From Mesorhizobium sp. M2E.F.Ca.ET.219.01.1.1 (GTDB taxonomy: Bacteria; Pseudomonadota; Alphaproteobacteria; Rhizobiales; Rhizobiaceae): a stretch of DNA of 64,000 nucleotides. Under the pieces are notes generated by a model. The model searched no databases and was not told the origin of the DNA. It worked only from the letters and a program-made list of their open reading frames with translations. The stretch lies in the NCBI RefSeq assembly GCF_004016445.2, contig NZ_SADT02000005.1, positions 372,001 through 436,000 of the forward strand. Direction: 5' to 3'. Numbering within the stretch: the stretch's first letter is position 1; every line of letters begins with the position of its first letter. A program made the position numbers and the translations under genes. This document shows positions 1 through 7,810 of the stretch, piece by piece.

Positions 1-276
1 GGGGAACAATGCATCGTTCTGGAAGACCACGGCGCGATCGGAGCCGGGCCCGGTGATCGGCCGGCCGTCCACCGTGGCCAGGCCGCCCGCGGGCTCGACA
101 AGGCCGGCGGCGACATTGAGCAGCGAGGTCTTGCCGCAGCCGGAACGGCCGACCAGCACGACGAAATCGCCCCTGCCTGAATCGCTTTTGCCGATGTCGA
201 GCGAAACACGCTCGACCGCCGGGGCCGGCTGGCCGTCATAATGGACGCTGACCTTGTCGAGGATGAGATGCGTCAT
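1..276 (-). CDS. tauB: Taurine ABC transporter ATP-binding protein TauB (partial, 3' part outside window)
   Basis: Only the first 92 residues are visible; the gene runs off the left edge. The protein shows a Walker A motif, GRSGCGKTS at about residues 43-51, and a Q-loop (VFQNDALFP, Gln86), so it is the nucleotide-binding subunit of an ABC importer acting on the inner face of the membrane. It starts with MTHLILDKVS at 276. It lies 163 bp downstream of the taurine-binding protein gene on the same strand, the usual tauA-tauB order, which is why taurine rather than a generic sulfonate or nitrate system is proposed. No stop or signature motif can be seen because of the truncation. Confidence 0.85.
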   Translation of the reverse strand, partial: MTHLILDKVSVHYDGQPAPAVERVSLDIGKSDSGRGDFVVLVGRSGCGKTSLLNVAAGLVEPAGGLATVDGRPITGPGSDRAVVFQNDALFP

Positions 277-439
277 TCGGGCCTCTGCTGGACCAAGGCG
301 TTGGATCCTAAGGCCTGCCCCGAAGCCGCGCCTCGTAAGCGGCTCCGGGACAGACAAGCGCAAGGCCAGGGAAGGAGGCCGCGCTTCCGAACAATCCCCG
401 GAAAGGCGGTCATCCTTCCGGAGATTGCATGGAGAAGGC

Positions 440-1453
440 TCAGTTCGAGGCGAGCGCCTCGCTGGCATATTTCGCCGTCACATATTTCGAATAGTCGGGC
501 AGCACGGCGTCGACCTTGCCCTGCTCCTTGAGGAAGGCGGACGTCGCCGCGACGGCCTTGACAGTCGCGCCGCCGAGGAACTTGTCCGAAGCCTGCTCCT
601 CGAGCGACGGGAAGACATAGCCCTTGAGCAGTTCCGGCACCTCTTCCAGCTTGGCGCCGGTGAGCTTGGCGATCTTGCCGGCTTCCGGCGAGGACACCGA
701 CCAGGCCTCCGGCTTGGCGAGGAACTGGGCATAGGCTTCGCCGGTCACCTTGACGAAGTCGCGCACGGCTTCGGGGTGCTTGTCGGCAAAATCGGTGCGC
801 ACGATCCAGGCGTCGAAGGTCGGCGCGCCCCAGGCGGCCACCTGCGAGGAATCCAGCACCACCTTGCCGGTCGTCTTCACCTGGCCGAGCGCCGGATCCC
901 AGACATAGGCCGCGTCGATGTCGCCGCGCGCGAAGGCGGCGGCGATTTCCGGCGGCCTGAGGTTGAGGATCTGCACCGACTTCGGATCGACGCCTTCATG
1001 CTTCAGCGCCGCGAGCAGGCTGTAATGCGTGGTCGAGACGAACGGCACGGCGACCTTCTTGCCGGCAAGGTCGGCGACTTTCTCGATGCCGGCGCCGTTG
1101 CGGGCCACCAGCGCTTCCGACGGCCCGATCAGGCCGACGACGAAGATGGTCTGGATCGGCAACTCGCGGCTGGCCGCCGCGGCCAGCGGGCTCGAGCCGA
1201 CATAGCCGATATCGACCGAGCCGGAAGCGATCGCGGCGATGACGTCGGCGCCGGAATCGAACTTGCGCCAGTCGATCGCCGCCTTGGTCGCCTTCTCATA
1301 AGCGCCGTCGGCCTGCGGCACTTTCGATGGCTCGACCACCGTCTGGTAGCCGATGGTGATCTTGAGGTCCTCGGCGCTGGCCGGACCAAGCAGGGCGGCA
1401 GCCGTAAGCGCGGCCGACGAGAAAAGCAGAACGCGTCGTGAAAAGATTGACAT
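440..1453 (-). CDS. tauA: Taurine ABC transporter periplasmic substrate-binding protein TauA
   Basis: This 337-residue protein begins with a Sec signal peptide (basic MSIFSRR, hydrophobic stretch, probable cleavage after ASA near residue 27) and continues with the SBP fold typical of TauA/SsuA proteins. The segment around residues 35-55 (IGYQTVVEPSKVPQADG) and the later GYVGSSPLAAAASRELPI are typical of the taurine branch. It would capture taurine in the periplasm and hand it to the TauC/TauB transporter as a sulfur, carbon or nitrogen source. The gene is the first of the visible operon and is followed after 163 bp by tauB. Assignment to taurine rather than another alkanesulfonate rests on family resemblance only. 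Confidence 0.88.
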   Translation of the reverse strand: MSIFSRRVLLFSSAALTAAALLGPASAEDLKITIGYQTVVEPSKVPQADGAYEKATKAAIDWRKFDSGADVIAAIASGSVDIGYVGSSPLAAAASRELPIQTIFVVGLIGPSEALVARNGAGIEKVADLAGKKVAVPFVSTTHYSLLAALKHEGVDPKSVQILNLRPPEIAAAFARGDIDAAYVWDPALGQVKTTGKVVLDSSQVAAWGAPTFDAWIVRTDFADKHPEAVRDFVKVTGEAYAQFLAKPEAWSVSSPEAGKIAKLTGAKLEEVPELLKGYVFPSLEEQASDKFLGGATVKAVAATSAFLKEQGKVDAVLPDYSKYVTAKYASEALASN

Positions 1454-1635
1454 TGAAAGGCTCCATAAACCCCTGAAAACTGGATTGCCTTTCTATCGTC
1501 GGTTAATTCTATCAGTTTTGTAGAGTTAAATCCTTCCAACGAAGCGGACTTTATTGGAAAAGTGTCGCCCTGTACCGGCGGCGGAAGCGCAAAAGGACGG
1601 TCGGGGTGCCGTAACAGGCAGCAACCTGTGTTCAT
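1454..1635. other. Upstream region of tauA, no gene
   Basis: This AT-richer stretch precedes tauA and must carry its promoter. I see no recognisable regulator site or reading frame with coding bias in it. The palindromic repeat of family A begins directly after it. Confidence 0.4.
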
Positions 1636-1836
1636 CGTCATTCCAGGGCGGAGCAAGGAGCGAAGCGACGCGCGCAGACCTTGGAATCCATGCCGTGACG
1701 TGGAAGCAATGCGGCGGTGCAAACCATCCGATGTCGTGCGAGGCCCTCGTTCTGCACCGTAGTGCCTATCATGGATGTAGCGGCATGGATTCCAGGGTCT
1801 GCGCGCCGCTTCGCGTCGCTCCGCCCTGGAATGACG
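1636..1836. repeat. Family A palindromic intergenic repeat, empty copy (A1)
   Basis: A left arm at 1636-1695 (starts CGTCATTCCAGGGCGGAGC) is repeated in inverted orientation at 1781-1836 (ends GCCCTGGAATGACG). The ~85-bp loop holds a second nested inverted pair (CGGTGCA near 1714 and TGCACCG near 1753). Related copies lie at 7138-7701, 46249-46429 and 53260-53431. No gene lies in the loop of this copy. Confidence 0.85.
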
Positions 1837-2096
1837 ACCGCGTGGATGCGAGCGCAGCGAACGAAAATTCTCCGGTCGACCCATCCGGGCAAACCCATGC
1901 TTCAAATTGCGGGCGAATTGGAAAGCGGGTTTCGTGCCTGGCTCGCTTAGTATAGTAATCTTATCAACATTGGGAGTGAGAGAACGATGCGCGACCTTCT
2001 AAAAACCGTTCCGGCGATCGTTCGTGGCCTGCGGCCGAGGCCGCCCGCGGCGACCGCCGCGCGCTGACCGCTCGACAGAAATTCCGGCTCGCAACC

Positions 2097-3437
2097 ATGG
2101 TTGGACGCGGCAACTCCATCATCATTGTCGGCGGCGGCGCCAGCGGCGTCGTGCTGGCCGCGCATCTGCTTATGTTATCGAACCCCGATCTGCGTGTCAC
2201 GCTGATCGAGAAGCGGCCGCATTTCGGCCAGGGCATGGCCTATTCGACGCTGCTGTCGGCGCATGTGCTCAACGTCAAAGCCTCCGGCATGAGCGCCTAT
2301 GCCGACGACCCCACCCATTTCGCGCGCTGGGTGCTGGAGCGCGGCTTCGCCAAACCCGACCAGGGACCATTCTATGCGCCGCGCAGCCTCTATGCGCGCT
2401 ACCTCAGGGAGCTGCTCGACGATCTGGTGGAGCGTGAGCGCGAGACCGGCCGGTTGCGGCTGATTGCCGAGGAGAGCCTGTCGATCACGCCGACGCCGGC
2501 TGGCGTCGAGGTGGTGCTCGCCAACGGCACCAGCGTTGTTGGCCATCTGGCAGTTCTTGCCACTGGCCACGACGAGCAGCCCGGCGCCTTCCAGGGCCAC
2601 GCCATCCGCATGGGGACGGAGGCCGACACCACGCTCGATCCCAAAACTTCGGTCCTGCTGCTCGGCACGGGCTTGAGCATGGTCGATGCCTTCCTGTCAC
2701 TGGAACAGCGCGGCCATCGCGGCCCGATCGTCGCGGTATCGCGGCGCGGCCTGCTGCCGTCGCCGCATCGCAAGGGCAACCCGATCAAGCTCGATATCGC
2801 CGACATTCCGCTGGGCACCGAGCTTTCCTATTTCGTCGGCTGGTTCCGCAACCTGATCCGCGAGACCCAGAAGGCCGGCGGCGACTGGCGCGACGTCGTG
2901 GACGGGCTTCGGCCGTTCAACCAGCCGATCTGGCAGAACTGGCCGTCCTCGGCCAAGCGCCGCTTCGTCGAGCATACCAAGGCCTGGTGGGATATCCACC
3001 GCCACCGCTTGGCGCCGGAAGTCTACCAGCGGGTCACCGAGGCGGTCAGGTCGGGCCGCATCCGCCTGGTCGCCGGCAGGGTCGTGAATGTCGAGGCGAA
3101 CGGCGGCTTCACCGTAAAAATCCAGCCGCGCGGCACGCAGGCTATCGAGACCCTGGAGGTCGCCCGGCTCTATGACTGCATGGGCATCGCCCGCGACATT
3201 TCGAGGACTTCGAACGGTGTGGTGCGCTCGTTGATCGAGCGCAGCATGGCGCGACCGGATCCGCTGCGCCTCGGCCTCGACGTCACGGCAAAATGCGAGC
3301 TGATCGCGGCCGACGGCACGGTGTCGTCGAAGCTTCTCGCCGTCGGGCCGCTGACGCGCGGCACCTTCTTCGAGATCGACGCCATTCCGGACATCCGGGT
3401 GCAATGCGCGAAGCTGAGCAAGCAGCTGCTGGGGTAG
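2097..3437 (+). CDS. FAD/NAD(P)-binding protein (NAD_binding_9-type flavoprotein)
   Basis: The 446-residue protein opens with an ADP-binding beta-alpha-beta fingerprint (IIIVGGGASGVVLAAHL, about residues 8-24). A second dinucleotide-binding segment, SVLLLGTGLSMVDAF, follows near residues 185-200. This matches the large family of cytosolic FAD-NAD(P)-binding proteins with a PF13454-type N-terminus, whose substrates are mostly unknown. ATG 2097 is the only plausible start in frame but lacks a clear Shine-Dalgarno sequence; a tiny upstream reading frame (1987-2067) with a better one may couple to it. Its last ~140 bp recur in decayed form at 4131-4236, downstream of an unrelated orphan gene. Confidence 0.75.
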   Translation: MVGRGNSIIIVGGGASGVVLAAHLLMLSNPDLRVTLIEKRPHFGQGMAYSTLLSAHVLNVKASGMSAYADDPTHFARWVLERGFAKPDQGPFYAPRSLYARYLRELLDDLVERERETGRLRLIAEESLSITPTPAGVEVVLANGTSVVGHLAVLATGHDEQPGAFQGHAIRMGTEADTTLDPKTSVLLLGTGLSMVDAFLSLEQRGHRGPIVAVSRRGLLPSPHRKGNPIKLDIADIPLGTELSYFVGWFRNLIRETQKAGGDWRDVVDGLRPFNQPIWQNWPSSAKRRFVEHTKAWWDIHRHRLAPEVYQRVTEAVRSGRIRLVAGRVVNVEANGGFTVKIQPRGTQAIETLEVARLYDCMGIARDISRTSNGVVRSLIERSMARPDPLRLGLDVTAKCELIAADGTVSSKLLAVGPLTRGTFFEIDAIPDIRVQCAKLSKQLLG

Positions 3438-3574
3438 CGCGAAGGTCACGCTATCAATTAAAACGACGTAATGTCCGACCCCAGTCGGATATTTGTTGCA
3501 GCAACTCAGCAAGTTGCTAGTAATCATCAAATGGCTTTCAAGCGCAGTCGAGCCGCAAAAATTGACGGTGATAA

Positions 3575-4132
3575 ATGCGAAACGCGACAGTATCTGCACT
3601 CATATACGAGTTTCTATTCGATTTCTATCGGCAAATCGAGATTGAGCGGGGCTACAATCTTTGGCTGCCTGACGAACATGGTGTGGAGCACGAGACCTTT
3701 TACCACATGCACACGAGTTGCTGGGAGTGGAGTACTGGGGTGCTGGAGGAAGTCGGCGCCATCAAGTTCCTTCAAATGCCGCCAGCTATTTTTCCGCATC
3801 TCAAGCCACATAGTAGCCGGAAGAGTCCGTACAGCTACCCGCTAATGACATTGGAAGAATGCCGCGCCGCCGATTTTTCCGAGTTTGAGAGTTTCGACAA
3901 TTATTGCCACGCAATGTTCACTTTTGAGCAATTGATGGGCCAAACTTCGGGGCTGGCCGGCTGGTCTCCACGATTCCTGGACGCAGTCGCATCCGAGGAC
4001 GATATCTTTCTGTTCGAGGGAAACCGGTGCGTTGCATTCGATGGCGATCGCTTCAAGGAAAAGGTGATGACGCGGTGGGCTGAGATGCAAGTTCGCATAT
4101 TTCGCCGGAAGGACGCCTCAGTGGGCAAATAG
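3575..4132 (+). CDS. Orphan hypothetical protein, 185 residues
   Basis: I do not recognise this protein. It is 185 residues, rich in aromatic and acidic residues (for example ETFYHMHTSCWEWSTGV near residues 40-56), with no signal peptide, no membrane segment and no familiar catalytic motif; it looks soluble. Its base composition is visibly less GC-rich than its neighbours, and its third codon positions are more mixed, suggesting recent arrival. It sits between the intact 3' end of the FAD protein gene and a decayed second copy of that end, and its stop codon touches the decayed copy. The start at 3575 gives the first methionine with a plausible N-terminus. Confidence 0.5.
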   Translation: MRNATVSALIYEFLFDFYRQIEIERGYNLWLPDEHGVEHETFYHMHTSCWEWSTGVLEEVGAIKFLQMPPAIFPHLKPHSSRKSPYSYPLMTLEECRAADFSEFESFDNYCHAMFTFEQLMGQTSGLAGWSPRFLDAVASEDDIFLFEGNRCVAFDGDRFKEKVMTRWAEMQVRIFRRKDASVGK

Positions 4133-4236
4133 TCATCGCCGGCGACGGCCAGGTGTCGAAGAAATGCTTTTCGAGATCGACGCCATTTCCCATTCGCGTG
4201 CTGTGCGCGAAGCTGAGCAAGCAACTGCTGGGGTGA
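4131..4236 (+). pseudogene. Decayed duplicate of the 3' end of the FAD protein gene
   Basis: The segment aligns with 3299-3437. GAGATCGACGCCATT and GCGAAGCTGAGCAAGCA are shared exactly, the stop changes from TAG to TGA, and about 30 bp (matching roughly 3333-3365) are missing. It encodes only a remnant of the C-terminus. It marks either a tandem duplication with later deletion or an insertion event that duplicated the gene tail. Confidence 0.75.
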
Positions 4237-4502
4237 AATTTCTGCCGAGGTCGGCAAGCCACAGAGGGGATGTGAAGGAACTCGACGCTGATGATCGAAT
4301 TCCAATCAACCTTCTCTCAAGATGCCGCCCGTGAAATTCCATTCCTCCACTCGCCGCCGGATTGGCACGATCTATCTTCTTTCCGGATGAAAAGGGCTGG
4401 AAAAGACAGGGCGCGCGATCCGCGAAACCGGAATGGATTCCCGCGGCCTCCCGCGCGAGATTGCCGACATACGCCTCGAACTGCTTCGACGGAGCACTCA
4501 AG
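4237..4502. other. Upstream region of cystathionine beta-synthase gene
   Basis: This 266-bp gap holds no convincing gene. The cbs reading frame stays open back to 4362, but the extra 47 codons have no family resemblance and poor codon bias, so I treat this as the promoter and leader region. Confidence 0.45.
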
Positions 4503-5939
4503 ATGAGCGAGCAAACAAAAGCGGCGCCCGGCGGCGCGGACACCAACCTGTCGAGGCTGCGTCCACCTTACGCTTCGGTGCTCGACCTGATCGGCCAGAC
4601 GCCGATCGTCGAGCTGACCAAATTCGACACCGGCAAATGCCGTCTGTTCATCAAGCTCGAAAGCCAGAACCCCGGCGGCTCGATCAAGGATCGCATCGCG
4701 CTGTCGATGATCGCCGCGGCCGAGAAGGACGGCCGGCTGAAGCGTGGCGGCACCATCGTCGAAGCCACTGCCGGCAACACCGGCCTCGGGCTTGCCCAGG
4801 TCGGCATCCCGAAAGGCTACCGCATCATCCTGGTCGTGCCCGACAAGATGTCGCGCGAGAAGATCCAGCATCTGCGCGCGCTCGGCGCCGAGGTGCGCAT
4901 GACCCGCTCCGATGTCGGCAAGGGCCATCCCGAATATTATCAGGACATGGCCGAGAAGATCGCCGCCGAATTGCCCGGCGCCTTCTACGCCAACCAGTTC
5001 GCCAACCCGGCCAATCCGCTGGCGCATGAGACGACGACCGGGCCGGAAATCTTCTCGCAGCTCGAAGGTGACGTCGACGCCGTAGTGGTCGGCGTCGGTT
5101 CCGGCGGCACGCTGACCGGCCTCGGCCGCTTTTTCGCGAAACATTCGCCGAAGACCGAGATGGTGCTGGCCGATCCGGTCGGCTCGGTGCTGGCGCCGCT
5201 GATCAAGACCGGCAAGATGGAAGAGGCCGGCAGCTGGACGGTGGAGGGCATCGGCGAGGATTTCGTGCCGCCTAATGCCGATCTCTCGCTGGTGAAGAAG
5301 GCCTACTCGATTCCCGACAAGCAGAGCATGCTGGCGGTGCGCGATCTCCTGTCCCGCGAAGGCATCCTCGCCGGCTCGTCCTCCGGCACGCTGTTGTCGG
5401 CGGCGTTGCGCTATTGCCGCGAGCAGACGGTGCCGAAGCGCGTCGTCACCTTCGTCTGCGACAGCGGCAACAAATATCTGTCCAAGGTCTTCGACGACAT
5501 CTGGCTGGCCGAGCAGGGCTTGGCCGACCAGGAACAGCATGGCGACCTGCGTGACTTAGTCATGCGCTCGCCGCGCACCGGCGACATCGTCACTGTCGGC
5601 CCGGACGAGAGCCTGCTCAATGCCTATGGCCGCATGCGCCGTTCCGATGTCTCGCAGCTGCCGGTGCTGGACGGCGGCAAGCTGATCGGCATCGTCGACG
5701 AGAGCGACATCCTGGCCAAGGTCGACGGTCCCTATGACGGCCGCTGGGACCGCTTCAACGGCCCGGTGCGCTCGGCGATGACGTCGAACCTGCACACGCT
5801 GCAGGCCAATCAGACGCTGGATGCGCTGCTGCCTGTCTTCGACCGCAACGAGGTCGCCATCGTCTTCGATGGCGAGGAGTTCATCGGCCTGATAACCCGT
5901 ATCGATCTGATCAACCATCTGAGGCGCCGCGCAAAATGA
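4503..5939 (+). CDS. Cystathionine beta-synthase with C-terminal CBS domain pair
   Basis: The 478-residue protein is a fold-type II PLP enzyme that would condense homocysteine with serine (or O-acetylserine) to cystathionine. The PLP lysine is in NPGGSIKDRIA (Lys62), followed by the cofactor-phosphate loop EATAGNTGLGLA and the glycine loop VGSGGTLTGL. Residues from about 345 onward contain two CBS motifs (SPRTGDIVTVGPDESLLNA and AMTSNLHTLQANQTLDAL), likely a regulatory nucleotide- or SAM-binding module. ATG 4503 is chosen because it follows GGAG and starts just before the conserved fold. It overlaps the next gene by four bases (ATGA), so both are translated together as a reverse transsulfuration pair. 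Confidence 0.88.
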   Translation: MSEQTKAAPGGADTNLSRLRPPYASVLDLIGQTPIVELTKFDTGKCRLFIKLESQNPGGSIKDRIALSMIAAAEKDGRLKRGGTIVEATAGNTGLGLAQVGIPKGYRIILVVPDKMSREKIQHLRALGAEVRMTRSDVGKGHPEYYQDMAEKIAAELPGAFYANQFANPANPLAHETTTGPEIFSQLEGDVDAVVVGVGSGGTLTGLGRFFAKHSPKTEMVLADPVGSVLAPLIKTGKMEEAGSWTVEGIGEDFVPPNADLSLVKKAYSIPDKQSMLAVRDLLSREGILAGSSSGTLLSAALRYCREQTVPKRVVTFVCDSGNKYLSKVFDDIWLAEQGLADQEQHGDLRDLVMRSPRTGDIVTVGPDESLLNAYGRMRRSDVSQLPVLDGGKLIGIVDESDILAKVDGPYDGRWDRFNGPVRSAMTSNLHTLQANQTLDALLPVFDRNEVAIVFDGEEFIGLITRIDLINHLRRRAK

Positions 5940-7105
5940 CTTCAAACGGCAAGAACCGCCTGGCTTTTTCCACCCGCACCATCCATGGCGGCCAGAGCCA
6001 CGATCCGCTGACCGGCGCGGTGATGGTGCCGATTTACGCCACCTCCACCTACGGCCAGCAGTCGCCCGGCGTGCACAAGGGCTTTGAATATGCCCGCAGC
6101 CAAAACCCGACGCGCTTTGCCTTCGAACGCGCGGTCGCCGATCTTGAAAGCGGCACCAGGGCCTTCGCCTTCGCCTCCGGCCTGGCGGCGATCTCGACGG
6201 TGCTGGAGCTGCTCGATTCCGGCGCTCACATCGTTGCCACCGACGACATCTATGGCGGCTCGTTCCGCTTGATGGAGCGGGTGCGCAAGCGCTCGGCCGG
6301 CCTGCAGGTGAGCTTCGCCGACTTCACCGACCTTGCGGCGGTCGAGGCCGCGATTCGCCCGGAAACAAAACTGCTCTGGGTCGAGACGCCGACCAACCCG
6401 CTGCTGCGCATCGTCGATCTCGAAGCTCTCGCCGCGCTTGCAAAGCGTAAGGGTCTGCTTACCGTCGCCGACAACACCTTTTGCAGCCCCTATATCCAGC
6501 GTCCGCTGGAGCTCGGCATCGACATCGTCGTGCATTCGACGACGAAATATTTGAACGGCCATTCCGACATGGTCGGCGGCGTGGCGATCGTCGGTGACAA
6601 CAAGGACCTCGCCGACCAGCTGAAATTCCTGCAGAACGCCATCGGTGCCATCTCCAGTCCCTTCGACAGTTTCCTGGCGCTACGCGGCACCAAGACTTTG
6701 GCGCTGAGGATGGAACGCCATTCGTCGAACGGCCTGAAGATCGCGCAATGGCTGGAAACGCGAAAAGATGTCCGCCGGGTGATCTATCCCGGCCTCGCCA
6801 GCCACCCGCAGCATTCCATCGCCGTCCAGCAAATGCATGCCTTCGGCGGCATGATCTCCGTCGACCTCGACCGCGACCTGGCGGGAACGAAACGCTTCCT
6901 GGAACGCACCCAGCTCTTCACGCTGGCCGAAAGCCTCGGCGGCGTCGAAAGCCTGATCGAGCACCCGGCGCTGATGACGCACGGCTCGATCCCGGCGGAA
7001 AAGCGCGGCGCGATCGGCATCACCGATTCACTGGTGCGGCTCTCCTGCGGCATCGAGGACGGGGACGATCTGGTCGCGGATCTGGAGCAGGCGCTGGCGC
7101 TTTAA
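5936..7105 (+). CDS. Cystathionine gamma-lyase-type PLP enzyme
   Basis: The 389-residue protein belongs to the Cys/Met-metabolism PLP family. It shows the substrate loop YATSTYGQQSPGVHKGFEY, the segment FASGLAAIST, and the PLP lysine in STTKYLNGHSD (Lys204). Next to cystathionine beta-synthase, with which it overlaps by ATGA, the likely reaction is cleavage of cystathionine to cysteine, 2-oxobutyrate and ammonia. Cystathionine gamma-synthase or homocysteine-forming activity cannot be excluded from sequence alone, because these paralogues are very similar. The gene ends just before a repeat-rich gap. Confidence 0.85.
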   Translation: MTSNGKNRLAFSTRTIHGGQSHDPLTGAVMVPIYATSTYGQQSPGVHKGFEYARSQNPTRFAFERAVADLESGTRAFAFASGLAAISTVLELLDSGAHIVATDDIYGGSFRLMERVRKRSAGLQVSFADFTDLAAVEAAIRPETKLLWVETPTNPLLRIVDLEALAALAKRKGLLTVADNTFCSPYIQRPLELGIDIVVHSTTKYLNGHSDMVGGVAIVGDNKDLADQLKFLQNAIGAISSPFDSFLALRGTKTLALRMERHSSNGLKIAQWLETRKDVRRVIYPGLASHPQHSIAVQQMHAFGGMISVDLDRDLAGTKRFLERTQLFTLAESLGGVESLIEHPALMTHGSIPAEKRGAIGITDSLVRLSCGIEDGDDLVADLEQALAL

Positions 7106-7137
7106 AGCACCTGGCGTGGTGATCTTTCGCGCCCCTG

Positions 7138-7701
7138 GTGGGCAGGACAATCGCAAATGGCGCTTCGTCATTCTAGGGCGGAGCAAGGAGCGAAGCGACG
7201 CGTGCAGACCCTAGAACCCATGCTGTGACGCCCGAGCGCCGCAACGGTGCAGAACGTTCACCAGCTAATTCCGCGAAAGAGCTCGAACCATTCCGGGTTG
7301 GCTTTCTCTATAAGTTCGACCTTCCATCGGCGTGGCCAACGCTTCAATGACGTCTCACGCTGAATTGCATCGGCGATGTCGAAGTATTCCTCGTACCAGA
7401 CCAGACGCTGCACGCCGTAGCGGCTGGTGAAGCTGGAGCCTTGGCCGGTCTTGTGCTCAGGCATGCGACGAGCAAGGTCATCGGTGACACCGATATAGAT
7501 CGTGCCGCCTTTCTGGCTCGCGGTCATGTAGACGTAGCCTGTCATCCTGCGATCCTACCTAGCACTATCACCAACGGCTATTCTTGACCGGTTGCATTCC
7601 ACGGCGAATGTCACGGCATGGATTCTAGGGTCTGCGCGCGTCGCTTCGCTCCTTGCTCCGCCCTAGAATGACGAAGCGCCATTTGCGATCGTCCTGCCCA
7701 C
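7138..7701. mobile_element. Inverted-repeat-bounded unit carrying a GIY-YIG nuclease gene (family A copy A2)
   Basis: The left arm 7138-7229 and right arm 7610-7701 are both 92 bp and are inverted copies differing at about four positions. The inner ~64 bp of each arm is the family A repeat (CGTCATTCTAGGGCGGAGC); the outer 28 bp extend the symmetry further than in other copies. The loop contains a single gene for a GIY-YIG nuclease, and next to the left arm a half of the central motif seen in empty copies (CGGTGCAGAA near 7244). I infer a minimal mobile or formerly mobile element; no target-site duplication is obvious. Confidence 0.6.
7258..7545 (-). CDS. GIY-YIG nuclease domain protein, single domain
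   Basis: The 95-residue protein is essentially one GIY-YIG nuclease domain: YVYMTAS (Tyr4/Tyr6), TIYIGVTDDLARRMPEH with the YIG element at 17-19, arginines 26-27 and His31, and the metal-binding glutamate position in AIQRETSLKRW (Glu64). Catalytic residues therefore look intact. Similar stand-alone proteins of about 95-100 residues, often mislabelled as UvrC-like, occur in several copies in rhizobial genomes (general knowledge). No DNA-binding module is attached. The gene is antisense to its neighbours, sits in the loop of a family A inverted repeat, and its stop codon lies at the edge of the repeat's central motif. This suggests it acts on that repeat. Confidence 0.85.
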   Translation of the reverse strand: MTGYVYMTASQKGGTIYIGVTDDLARRMPEHKTGQGSSFTSRYGVQRLVWYEEYFDIADAIQRETSLKRWPRRWKVELIEKANPEWFELFRGISW

Positions 7702-7810
7702 GAGGGCCCACGCGGAGGCGCGCTGTCCCGCCGACATCTCGCTATGTGTGCCATTGCAGACCGCAGCTTACACTCTACAGTGAGCCAGCTTTGCGATCTC
7801 CGGAGGCGTG

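Noticed and set aside
254..1441. Long plus-strand open frame opposite tauA
   Set aside because: The opposite strand encodes a complete TauA with signal peptide and the frame has no recognisable motif.
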